Below, piece after piece: positions 23,801 to 34,524 of a stretch of 64,000 bases of DNA. The DNA comes from Musa acuminata AAA Group (lineage: Eukaryota; Streptophyta; Magnoliopsida; Zingiberales; Musaceae). The position numbers and the translations under genes were made by a program. Every line of letters begins with the position of its first letter. The stretch's first letter is position 1. The DNA is taken from NCBI RefSeq assembly GCF_036884655.1, contig NC_088357.1:4703001-4767000 (forward strand). Reading direction: 5' to 3'. The notes under the pieces are model-generated. The model was given only the letters and a program-made list of their open reading frames with translations. It did no database searches and was not told the DNA's origin.

Positions 23801-25258
23801 TTCTACAGTTTATTTGAATATCGTAATTAATTGTGTTCTGAGCAAAGATTCACACATTCCATGTTTATTCGGGTTTACTCCAAAACCGCCATGTGTTGCA
23901 CAAGTTGATTCGATCTGCTGTCATTTAAAAGTTCAACCGTTGATATGATGTGGCAAAGTTGATTCGATCTGCTCTTTTCAAATTAGTCAATTCAAGCTCG
24001 TCAAGTTTACTCTTTGATTCTGCATCGTGACTCTTTAAGTTCTGAACTATAGTGAATGCCGTCATGCCATCTTCTCTATCCTTTGAAACATAGTCTTCGG
24101 CTGCAAAGATGATGGGCGGCATAGTAGTTTGCAGCGAATGGAGTGAAGGAAGCTTCATCCAGACGACGGCCGTGGCAGGTGTTGTGTTTTGGCGGCATGC
24201 GGGCATATTTGGAGTCCATCGAGGCGCTACAGGTGGTGATGCACACGAATGGAAAAGGCTAGGATGCCGTGCATGCACTAATTACGGCTGATGACTGGAA
24301 CTCAGCCGTATCTTTCTTCTCTGCAGATACGGACTGCACGCATTGACCGATCCTTGAATTGCATCAGTTAGTCCAACATCTACTCACCCTCTACCCATTC
24401 CCCAATTCCCTCTTCCCCATCCTACTTCTCTCCCTTAGCGAGGATGATTAAATTAAATTAAGGCCACTTATAATATGAACATTATTATAACACCCTAATC
24501 AAAAAGACAAGAATTTCCAATAAAGAGATACAAGTCACCAATCCTATTACCCCTATGCTCAGCATGCAGGTTCTAGTTTATAATCAAAATATCCCTGAAT
24601 ATAGTCATTTATAGCATTGGGCCGGTTCCTGTTTCGACTCGATTCTATCCTATGAATCACAATAGATTTGCTGTTTTCTTTGTATCTTTACAAAACAGGA
24701 TGGAAAGGGAATAAAAAGTAATTATGTCATGTACACAACCAGCCGAAATATAAATCTTGCTTTCAACACTATAAAAACTAACCAAAATTTTCTTATTAAC
24801 AATTAGAACAAATTACCAAACATCCATAATATCATGAGCGTCAAAGATTACAAATCAAAATATTTATTTTACCTTCATCAGCAACTACCCACAGGTGCAT
24901 AGCTAAAATCAAAGAAAACTAATAGAATACCAAATACTCCTTCTAATGATAAAAATTTCATGGTAGCCACTACCCAAAAACCAAGTATCATGCTGTTTGT
25001 TTAGTAAAAGTGTCACGAACACAGTGGAGTACACAACCCCGTCAGTGAGACAATCTACACTTGATAACCACAATTTGCAAGCCTGAACTTACATAGGTCA
25101 TGAGAAGCAAACAGATTACTTTTAATTTGAAGTTCAAGACTTTCTAATCAAACAGTAGCCACATAAGAATAAATCAAAGATACAAGGAAATAGTCCACTA
25201 AGCAAGATCAATTTGGGAAGATAACATCATGATCCTCTTAAATTAATGACCTGAGGAA
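20877..25258. other. Intergenic region between VPS13-type and SERF genes
   Basis: The first few hundred bases should be the 3' UTR of the VPS13-type gene. The rest is AT-rich with no recognised gene. A GC-richer patch at 23925-24300 has a 117-codon open frame on the minus strand that I do not recognise. The last ~350 bases on the right are probably the SERF 3' UTR. Confidence 0.6.
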
Positions 25259-25865
25259 TCACTTCTTTGCACTGCCTTTGTTTTTGGAGTCCGTGGTGCC
25301 TCCACCAGCTGCTGCTTGTGCAGCCTTCTTGGCTGCCTTCTCTTGGAGTGCTTTTGCATCCCTTTACACAATCAAGATAACTTCAGTTTTTCCCCGTCAA
25401 TTACCAAAATAATCTAACAAAAAATCGAATTTTGCATCCCTTTACACAATCAAGATAACTTCAGTTTTTCCCCGTCAATTACCAAAATAATCTAACAAAA
25501 AATCGTTTTTCCATTTAAATTTAATCGAATAAGGTCGAAATTGTTAAAGATAATAATAAATCCAAACAAAACCCTAAGAACAGGAAAAAAGGGAAGAGTA
25601 CACCTCTCGCGGCGCTGCTCGGGGGTCAGGCCGTCTTCCCTCTGCTTCACCTGACCTTTTCGGGCCTGAGCCCTCTGCCGGTCGGTTTCTCTCTGGCTTC
25701 CCCGTGAATTGGAGTTAAGTAAAACATATCAGTTCTTACATCATCAAGAAGAAGCAGAGGAAAAGCAAACCCTAGAATTCCATCGACATCAACCGATGGA
25801 CAAAAGAAACAGAATAAAACCCGAGAACTAATCCAAATCTACTGTAGATAAAGGATATTAGTCAT
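25259..25865 (-). CDS. Small 4F5/SERF-family protein, 69 aa
   Basis: Three coding exons: 25859-25865, 25604-25703 and 25259-25361, giving 210 nt (69 aa plus TGA). The protein begins MTRGSQRETDRQRAQARK, has GLTPEQRRERDAKALQEKA in the middle and ends GSAKK. This is the 4F5/SERF pattern: a small, highly charged, mostly disordered protein. SERF proteins in animals bind and alter aggregation of other proteins; the plant role is unclear. The start was chosen because only joining ATGACTA to GGGGAAGCC gives the conserved MTRG opening. That junction makes intron 1 (25704-25858) an AT-AC intron: it opens ATATCCTTT and closes TTCAC, with TTACTTAAC about ten bases earlier. Intron 2 is GT-AG, but its 3' splice site lies in a 78-bp tandem duplication. 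Same direction as the F-box gene upstream. Confidence 0.9.
25352..25507. repeat. 78-bp tandem duplication spanning the SERF intron 2 acceptor
   Basis: Copies 25352-25429 and 25430-25507 match at all but the last bases. Each contains the first ten coding bases of SERF exon 3 (GGATGCAAAA on the minus strand), the AG acceptor and upstream intron. The gene therefore has two equivalent 3' splice sites. Confidence 0.92.
25704..25858 (-). other. AT-AC (U12-type) intron of the SERF gene
   Basis: 155 bp. On the minus strand the 5' end is ATATCCTTT, which fits the minor-spliceosome AT-AC consensus. A branch-site-like TTACTTAAC (consensus TTCCTTAAC) lies at about 25712-25720 and the intron ends in AC. 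No GT-AG choice restores the conserved MTRG start. Confidence 0.88.
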
Positions 25866-27262
25866 CCGATCCCCTGTCGGGAGAACCACGCGGAGGCACG
25901 GAAGAATAAATAGAGCGAAGCAAAGAGGCGGAGGCGAATCGGCGACGCGTGTGTGGCTCTCGAAAGTTCTCGAATACGTGCCTCCGGAATCCACCGTCTT
26001 AGATATACCCTCTCGTATCCGGCCTTTACACGTCTGCAATGCCCTGTGGGCTCCGGTAATTCCCGTCATTTGCCTTAATCATGTAAGGGTAAAAGAGATG
26101 GGTTCACGTCGCAACGGTCCTGCCTGCTTTGTCATTGGATGAAATAATGCGGGACCAAAGACTGTACATTCTTTTCTTACCCATTTTTATCGCATGCAGT
26201 AGTGGGCTCCGGTGATTCAGTAATTTCATCCAGTAAAAAGAAGGTATCTTGTGAGTAGCGTGACCGAGTAGGAAAGTCGCTTCTCTTATTGTTTCACCCC
26301 GGTAGATTACTTACCCTTGCCGCCGCACTCGTTTGTTATACCTGCTTTTTCATTGGATAGCATAGAGTGGGTCCACAAAATTATCTCCCTTTGCCTCGGG
26401 GCTTACTCCCGTAATTCGTGTAGCGTAAGCGAGTTGCTTACCCCTCGAGGTTTACTCAATCGACCTACCTGCTTTGTCATTCATCCAGATGAAATGGTTG
26501 GATGATGACTGGCCCAAATGTCATTCTTTCTGATTATATTGCTGGGTTGGATGAAATATATGATTGATATTAAAGTCCTTGTCGGGAACTAAATTGCTAA
26601 ATTGATAAAAAGAAATAAAAGAAATTAGCGATCATCTTCCATATAAGTCTTCTGATGAAAATGATCTGTTGTCTGCCATGTTATCATGCAACATTTTGCT
26701 TCTGATCTTGTAGGATATCGTAAATGAGATGTCCAACAAGTCACAAGTGAAGGAAAGAAATGGGCGATAGAACAGTGCTACAAAACATTCTCGACACTGT
26801 TCATTTGGAACAAAATTTGTACATCATTATGAGAGTATTCATCCCGTTTGGTATAAGTCATAAACAGATAATAATCTCTGGCATGTTCAATGTCTAATAA
26901 GAAAAAGGAAAATACAGTGACATTATCGAACAACTTGCACATATTATTACACATAAATGCAGTACAATAAATATGTCGACCGCTGCATCAAGAGTTTTTG
27001 AACCAAACAAATCAAGATTCATGGCCGATTTATGTATTCTGCAACCACGAGTTCTCTCCAGATGATCCCGACTGGCACGGGAAACTGATTCTGCCAAAAA
27101 AATAATCCCCAGCTGTTACTGTAAACTGTTTACTTAATGCAGCAGCCCTAAAACCTTGATCAATGAAGGATGCAAGAGGTAGCAGCTGAAAAGTGCCATC
27201 GATCCGGATAATCTCCAAGGGTGGTGTAAGGGCCGCATATAGTCCTAATGCACAGGATGCAA
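25866..27262. other. Region between SERF start and F-box stop
   Basis: Read on the minus strand, this holds the F-box gene 3' UTR (about 26890-27262), then the SERF promoter and 5' leader. No TATA box was obvious. Bases 26045-26481 carry a degenerate repeat. No further coding sequence was seen. Confidence 0.6.
26045..26481. repeat. Degenerate spaced repeats upstream of SERF
   Basis: CCTGCTTTGTCATTGGAT occurs at 26123-26140, as CCTGCTTTTTCATTGGAT at 26341-26358, and truncated at 26468-26481. GTGGGCTCCGGT(A/G)ATTC occurs at 26045 and 26202. This suggests an old, diverged tandem repeat in the promoter. Confidence 0.6.
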
Positions 27263-30200
27263 TCACAATGGTTGCCATCTCTCCACACGCAACATCACAT
27301 GATCTCGTGAAGCTTGGCAGAGCGATTGCAGAACCCTGTTTCTTATACCTACTGCATCAGCCACTCCAGCACGTGTAGACAGTTCAAGGTAGACAAGAGC
27401 CTCCGTCATGTCCCCTGACTAAGAACAACATAAAAATAAGAACCTACATTGGTTCCTAGCAAGTTAGCTAATGCATTAGATGCCACTATATACTATGATA
27501 CCAGAACATGAATTCAAGAGATGAAGAAATTGTGATAACTTTCATGTTTCACGCTATTTATAGGCACAAAAGGGGGACTTACCACTGACAATGTCCAGAT
27601 AAAGATTTTGCAAAAGAAAGAGAGACAGCATCCAACAGAAATTTTCATAATCTCTATCATACACACTCGCTAGTACAAAAAGTGATATTAGAATTTTTTG
27701 CAGATATCATGAAACCTGTTTGCATCTTTTACCCTTTGAAAACTAAGTATTGTTTAATGAAATAAGATTTCATAGCTATAATTTGCTTCATCAAACTTCG
27801 AGGTAACAAGCCATTTTCAGTAGATAGTAAACAATATGCTGAGAAGACATACAGAATAAAGCTGAAGACCATGCTCAAACTGTGCTTTACTGTGGCCACC
27901 TTTTGCAGCACGCTTCATCCATACTCTTGCATGCCCAATATTTTGGACCAATCCTTCTCCCGTGGAATAACACAAGGAAGTGTTATACATTGCACGCACG
28001 TTCCCCCCTTGTGCAGCTCTCAGGTACCATTTAGCCTGTACCAACCAATAAATATCTTATCATTTAGAACACAATTTGATGGCAAAAGTTCATTGATTTA
28101 GCGAACTGATTCACGGACATTAATATGAAAAAAATGTACCAATCGATGAACAGGAATCTTATCATAAATTGCATAACTTCTGAAGGCCAAGTGAGGAATC
28201 AAGCAAAGTGGATTCTCCAAATAGAAGATTTAAGATTGACGATTTCCACCAATATCATCTCCCCCCATGCTCATGATATTCCATCCAACCGCCCATCATA
28301 ATCTACACGGTGGCCTTACTGTCCATGGGTCATAATGATGATATGTTGTGCTGGCTGGGCGGGTGGTGCATTATGTCAACCCAAACTTCAAGCACTGTTT
28401 ACTTATTATCAAAATGATGAATCGGACATTAGAAGGTTACTAGATCTTAAGGTCACCTAATGCCCCCACTTTATGCACTTGGGGTTTCTACTTAAATCCA
28501 ATAAAAAAAAAGCAAGGAAATGTCATTCTTAAAAAGATTAAAGAACGATGTACAAAGATCTTGTAACAGGAACGGATCACCAATGCTCAAGTACTAAAAA
28601 AATATATTGATTCAGTTAAACAATCATATAAAAATGAGCAAAATGTGATTGGTTCATAATGAACCAAATATCTTCTATACAACAACAATAACAACAAAAC
28701 CATAAGTCCTAATTATTTGGGGTCGGCTATATAGATCTTTTGTCGTTATTGAGATATGTAAAAAGTCATATATTTAATTAAGTTCAGAGTACTAAAATCT
28801 TTATTTATAGTTTATATTAAAGTTTTTTTAGGTCTTCCTCTATCTCTCATACTACTAACATTAATCATTTCACCTCTTTTGACTATCGTATTCGGAGGTC
28901 TCCTAAGCATATGCTCATATCATCTTAAACGATTTTCTCTCATCTTATCCTCTATCAAACCAGGTATCTTTTATAAGGTAAACATTTTAGAAAGGTATTC
29001 TAAGGTCTGCAATCTTATTTATAGGCCTAACCAAATTTCAACACTTAAGAGGATTCAAAGCCACCGTTGTTAACCAACAAAGAATCAAATGTGATTTATA
29101 TATGTTCTTTAGAAAGTAGATTATCCCTTGGAATTTTAACCCTTTTAGGAATCATTTGCTTGGCCCACGAACTCAAATATTGGTTTGGGCTTTTCTTTCC
29201 CAGCATAATCATAGAAATTTTCCTGTCAACAATATCATTCAAGTTTTTGGATCTTGCCCAAAAGCTAAAATTTAAACAAATGAAAAGGTTAAAGGACACA
29301 AGTTGAGCAACATCTTTTGGTAAAAAAATTGAAAATATTTAACCATCATCATAGATAAATTACAGTGCTAACTGTGCATTAGGCATTAAAATGTTGAACA
29401 ACTAGTAAACAACATATTGAAAAGCTAGCATTGATGTTTTGGATGGATAAATGGTTTTATCAAAAAAAATTATTAAAAACTTATGCCCTTGAAAATTTAG
29501 GTTAGTACCAATAGGAAATTACATGGAAGAAATCACTAATAATGTTTTGGACATGTTGAAAGATCTAAAAGTGTGTTGCTAGGAAATAATCCAGAGTAAT
29601 GGTATCCAGGAGAGATTGTGGAGGGCCAAAAAATATTTTAAGAGGCAATAAGAATGGTTTCATGGCCTGTCATTGCTGTCATCATCATCATTATTGTGTT
29701 TTGGGTGAACTTTGAGCAAAAACACTGATGTCTAATAGTGACGTCAAACTTGTCCTGCCCTACTATGATTCTGACCCTCATGTTTGTGCCGTGACAATGG
29801 TGTGGCAAGACACACTTCTTGGAAGTTTTGACATTTTGCCAATATGCTACTGTGCCAGCACATATACCAGCATGTACCAGGCTGGTAAATATTATAACCA
29901 ATCAACTCTAGATACAAACAGGTTCAACATGATCTAAGGGCTATCATGCTCTTATTACTCCCAACAAAACCACCAATCTGTGCTGTGTGAAATTTCTAAC
30001 TTGAATGCACTATTCTTCAGGAATTCCAGAACAGCCATAGGGTATGATCTTAAAATCAGACCACCAACTGCATAAGTTGCAGGAACAACATTTTGGCCAA
30101 AAGTTCATTTAAAATTTTAAAAAATAGAAAATAAGATAAACAAAATTGTATTAAAAAACTCATGTAACAAAAAAGTTCAGCCTCAAGATTTATAAATTTA

Positions 30201-32145
30201 ATGTTGAACAAAACATTAGTGTCAATAGATTTCATCCAACAAATAATGATCATAAAAACAAAAAAAACATGAACTCTGCACATTTCAACAGCAACAATTG
30301 TACCAAATTATCATATGTCTGAATGTAACAAAGCAACATGAGCAGAAAAAAGATCCATTTCCTATATAAATTACATATTAGTAAGGATGGATATCAGCAT
30401 ATGGAAAAAGGCATATATCTTGTCCAGAGTCCATTGTGTAAGCATGAAGACAAGTCTAAAGGGCTTAAAGTTAATAGATAACATACAGCATTTGCTAAGT
30501 CATTCTTCACTCCACGGCCTTTATGAAGACAAAGTGCCAAGTTATATTGAGCACTCGCATAACCTGATTCAGCTGCTCGATAGAACCACTTCACAGCCTC
30601 TTCTGATTTGGGTTGATCAGCTGCAACAGAAATATTTTTAACACAGGTTAGAAGGGTCCTCCCAAACCTATTCGTTCAAAACGAGAAAGAAAGTAAGACA
30701 CTTGTAATACTAATAACAAGTAATTCAGCTATCACTCTCCAGCAGCCTTTGAGGATTAGCAAACAAAATGGCCTACTATTCTTTATCCTGTATTATAATT
30801 TCAGCTATGCAAGAGAGAGCAAGTAAGAAGAAAATGTGACTAAAACATCATGAGGCTATATCTTTACTCAAAGATGAACAGTAACAAGTAGAAATATATG
30901 CATGTGAAGTAGCTATATGTGAATCTAATTGCAATTGAAAAAGAACCTAAGACAGCTAAACTAATTCAGCAACATTCTAGAATGAAAGACAGCAAGCACC
31001 CAAGGTTGAAAACACTCCAAAAAAAAAAAGATGAACCAGGTGTATAACAAGACTTGATATCCCAACTATTTGGGGTTGACTATATGAATCTTTTTCCACC
31101 ATTGACTATAGATAAACCAAACCAGCTGCAGACCCTGAAGTGACGATAACTTTTTCTTTTCTTGCAAAGAGTCCCAAAACCACCAAAGGCCGATAACTTG
31201 AATTCCATGGATGCGGGAAAAAAATGAAATGGCAGTGAAGTTAGGACTCTAATTCAACCAAATAATATATCAGTTCATTCAGGAACCATAGGAATTACTT
31301 TAGAAGTAATCATGTTTGGTGACTTGCATAGTTGCAGATGGATGCAAACAGCATAGGTTCATTTTACACGATAAATCACCCTGAAAACTGATCATGCTGA
31401 ATGACATATAGCTAATTTAGGTTTTGCGGAACTTAAGAATGGCAAATTTTACAGGCAGCAAGCGATGGGCACAGGATCGACCTATGAAACCACAAGATCA
31501 CCAAGAGGATCATTGTGGAGTAGCATCCAAATTGTAAATCGGAACTCAATTATCTATAAAACAGTTACCTTCCAAGTAGCAGACGCCGAGATTGCACTGC
31601 CCAGCCGGATAGCCAAGCTCAGCTGCCCTCCGATACAAGGCCTCCGCCTCCTCCTTCTTCCCCATCTCCCAGTACATGAGCCCGGCGTCGACCATGGCGG
31701 GTGCCGAACCCCGGTCGACGCCCTTGAGGAAGTACTCGAGAGCCCGGTGAGGGTTGGGGCGGCCGATCCCGGGGCCGCGACCGCGCTTGTAACCCTTTCC
31801 CACACGTAGTAGCACCATAGCCTCCCGAAGCGGCCGGAGGGCCTCCCGCCAGGACTGGCACACCGTGCTTGCGGCCCAGAGGGTGGGCACGTCGAAGGGC
31901 GCCGCCAGCCGTGCGAGCACGTCGAACGGGAGGTCCGCAAAGCTAGCCGCCGCGGTAGGAGGCGCGGGGAGGGGCGATGGAGGGCTCCATCTCCGTCGGC
32001 GGGACCTGCCGCGGACAAACGAGGAGACGGCGGTCCGCTTCCTTTGCTCGTCCATGTCGGCAGAGAAGAATTCCGTCGTCGCCACCGGTTCGATCGGATG
32101 CGGGACGTGTTTATTTTCTCCCGAGTTGGGCTTGCGACTCGTCAC
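27263..32145 (-). CDS. F-box protein with Sel1-like repeats
   Basis: Four exons: 31569-32145, 30487-30620, 27853-28035 and 27263-27418 (stop TGA), total 1,050 nt, 349 aa, GT-AG introns in phase. An Arg/Ser/Pro-rich N-terminus leads into an F-box at about residues 70-105 (FADLPFDVLARLAAPFDVPT, then VCQSWREALR). Then come four to five Sel1-type helical repeats (A..YRRAAELGYPAGQCNLG, WFYRAAESGYASAQYNLA, WYLRAAQGGNVRAMYNTS, WMKRAAKGGHSKAQFEHG). F-box proteins serve as substrate adaptors of SCF ubiquitin ligases; Sel1 repeats are probably the binding part. The layout matches plant proteins of about 350 aa. A second ATG at residue 31 (MDEQRKR) could be the real start, giving 319 aa. Exon 1 is very GC-rich against AT-rich introns. 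Substrate unknown. Confidence 0.9.
28681..29060 (-). mobile_element. RTE-type LINE 3' end in an F-box gene intron
   Basis: On the minus strand a decayed C-terminal coding end is readable: KMRENRLR, then RRPPNTIVKRGE, then DRGRPKKT, followed by IADPK and a stop, and finally a TTG-repeat tail (plus strand AACAACAATAACAAC at 28681). This matches the RTE-clade LINE end found widely in plants. The plus strand carries the familiar TTATTTGGGGTCGGCTATAT phrase. It is 5'-truncated and has stops, so inactive. Confidence 0.8.
31047..31100 (-). mobile_element. Short LINE/SINE tail relic
   Basis: CCCAACTATTTGGGGTTGACTA followed by TATGAATC matches the shared 3' end of plant RTE LINEs and Au-type SINEs. 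Only the tail remains, within intron 1 of the F-box gene. Confidence 0.5.
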
Positions 32146-32525
32146 GGTCCTGAGTTAACACGGTAGGAAATACGTCATGGGTCCGGTTAAATTAGAGTTA
32201 ATTCTCGAAAACAATTGATTTTTTTCTCTTTTTTTCGAAAGGTGTCTCTAATTTTCAGAATTCTCTAATATTTTTTTTAATTTAATATCTGAAATATTCT
32301 CTATTTTTAATTATAAATAGATCGAATCTATCTTATTATAATATTTTTATACTACCTTATAGTATTTTTAATAATACTAAAAAATACTATAGTAAAATAG
32401 AAAAAATACTATAGTGTTTTTCTGGTGTCAGTAAAAAACATATATTAAATTAGATTTTGAAAATATATTTTAAGTTTTTGGGCTAAAATTTTAGCTTCAT
32501 TACTTATCTTTTACTATATATATAC

Positions 32526-32558
<33 letters not shown>

Positions 32559-32559
32559 C

Positions 32560-32593
<34 letters not shown>

Positions 32594-32953
32594 CCTTATT
32601 ATCTTAACATTGGCCATAGAAATATTTGATCTAACAGTATTTTGTTTGCCCTTATTATGTGATATAACGATATTTTTTTTTTTATGCTCTTAAGAGAGGG
32701 AAAGATAACATATGGAAAACAAAATTTAAAGGGAGAATATATATTCATAATAGATTTGATAGATATTCACATTTTTAGTTGACTAAGTTTTCGTATAAAT
32801 TAGATTATTTTTATATGATTATATAATAAACATTAAACCTTTGTCCAATATTAATTTTGATAATTTATTAAATCAATAGAGAATAGAGCGATAGAAATCA
32901 ACTGGCATGAGAATATCCCCAAAAAATAATAAAAATTATGATGTAATGGTACA
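32146..32953. other. AT-rich DNA upstream of the F-box gene
   Basis: Should include the F-box promoter close to 32150-32300, but no clear TATA element was picked. The rest is AT-rich with a TA microsatellite. Confidence 0.5.
32515..32592. repeat. (TA)n / (TATACA) microsatellite
   Basis: About 78 bp of alternating TA with periodic CATA interruptions. Confidence 0.95.
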
Positions 32954-34156
32954 TGTTAGGACTAAGTCAGCACTAAGAGCGGAGTGAATTAGTGCTTATG
33001 TTAAAAACGTCAATTTAAAAATTTTTGTTCGATAAAGCCCGTATCGAGAAGATGAGTTTAACTTGAAAGCAATTGTAAACGTAGTGAATAAGTAAATTAG
33101 TTTCAATATGAATGAAAAACGTAAAGTAAATGTAAACCAAATTTGTAATGGTCCGATCGTCGTGACCTACATTAACTCTTGATTCCTTTTCACTTGAAAC
33201 TACTAGATTTCACTATCGATCTTGATTAACTATCCTTTTATATTTTTTTTTCTCCTTTTCAAGGGTTTAGGAGATAATCTTTACAACTACTCACCCCTCT
33301 TTTAAACTTCACCTAATACTTAGAGCTTGAAAAGAGTTCTCATAATGTTGCAACATAGTTTTCCTTTCTTTTTTGCTTTCAGTTGATGATGTTCATCGAG
33401 TAAGGATGAGTGAGGTTTTAATACACCTCAAATAGATTTAAATTTGGAACCAAAACGATCTCATCCCAGGTTTTCGGGATATTGGCAGTACCTTGCCAGT
33501 ACTGGGCGGTACTACCACCTGGCACTTTGACACTGGGCGGTACTATCGCCTGATAGAGCCTCGGAGATTAGGCTCTGGCAATGCCACTGCCTAGCAGCAT
33601 TAACTGTCGACAGTATCATCGCCTAGTCCTCTTGAGAAGCTAAGCCTCAAGCGGTTCAACCACCCACTCTAGGCGATGCCACCGCCTGCCTGGCATGGCT
33701 CCAAGTGGCCAAGTGGGCCATCCATTCGGCCCAACTCAGCCCTAACTTAGGCCCAATGGCCCCCTAATTGAGTTGGCCTAATTCCAACACAATTACAACT
33801 TAAAACTATTTCGATCTAAACAATTATTTTAAAGCATTAATCACATATTGTCTCACATGTTATTGGTTCATCGGAGCTTCGTCCAATCCTCCGATGCATC
33901 ATCTTTTTTTGTGGCCTTTTGTCTAATTTGTATGTTGACATCTGCAACTCTGATTTTCTTGCGCAATGCCCTCTCTTCTAGGCCTAGTGCTCGAACTCAT
34001 AGCACGAAGTCTTCTGTCGACACGTTAACGATCCTCCACCTCGATTCTTCCTGCTTTAATTATCTTTTCATGATCAAAACTAGTCCTGCATCCCTCAAAA
34101 CACAAATTAGATCATTAACTCTATCAATTGGTTTCATCGTCAAAATTCGAGATGCA
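32954..34156 (+). mobile_element. Probable solo LTR of a copia-like element
   Basis: Begins TGTTAGGACTAAGTCAGCAC and ends near CGAGATGCA, with a GC-richer centre (33470-33760) holding repeated GGCGGTACTA phrases. No internal coding region or second LTR lies nearby. A 5-bp target duplication was not found, so the right edge is uncertain. The 107-codon open frame at 33848-34171 lies partly within it and looks like LTR sequence, not a gene. Confidence 0.5.
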
Positions 34157-34455
34157 ACTATACCAAGTTAGTTATATGGTTTGATCGGACCAGTAAATAC
34201 TTTTATGTATTTATTGACATTTTTCAATCAATAGATTTTTAATAAAACTTTTATTAGGAATAAAAAAGTGCATTTTAGATGATATTGGAGATCTAAATTG
34301 AGTTACATTGCATCTATTAATTTTATTTTCATGTTTTAACGTTTTTATTCCTTTTTCTTTCTTAATGTTCTCAAAGTAGGCAATAATGCATTAAAAAAAT
34401 AATACCGGAAATTTAATATATATATACATATAATATAATTAAAATTCATAATAAT

Positions 34456-34462
34456 TATAAAA
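34456..34462 (+). promoter_or_regulatory. TATA box of the AHL gene
   Basis: TATAAAAGG, 69 bases before the start codon, followed by a pyrimidine-rich leader (TTTCTTTCTTCTCTCC), as in a plant core promoter. Confidence 0.65.
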
Positions 34463-34524
34463 GGCGTTCGAACTCAATCTGTTTTTCTTTCTTCTCTCCT
34501 CTCGCCTGCGCTCTTTTCACCGCC

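Noticed and set aside
23925..24278. 117-codon minus-strand frame in a GC-richer patch
   Set aside because: It ends in plausible-looking protein, but I recognise no family, other frames break with stops, and no promoter or splice partner was seen. It may be a gene relic.
31554..32018. Other open frames over F-box exon 1 on both strands
   Set aside because: High GC removes stops. Only the frame with the F-box and Sel1 pattern joins in phase to the next exons.
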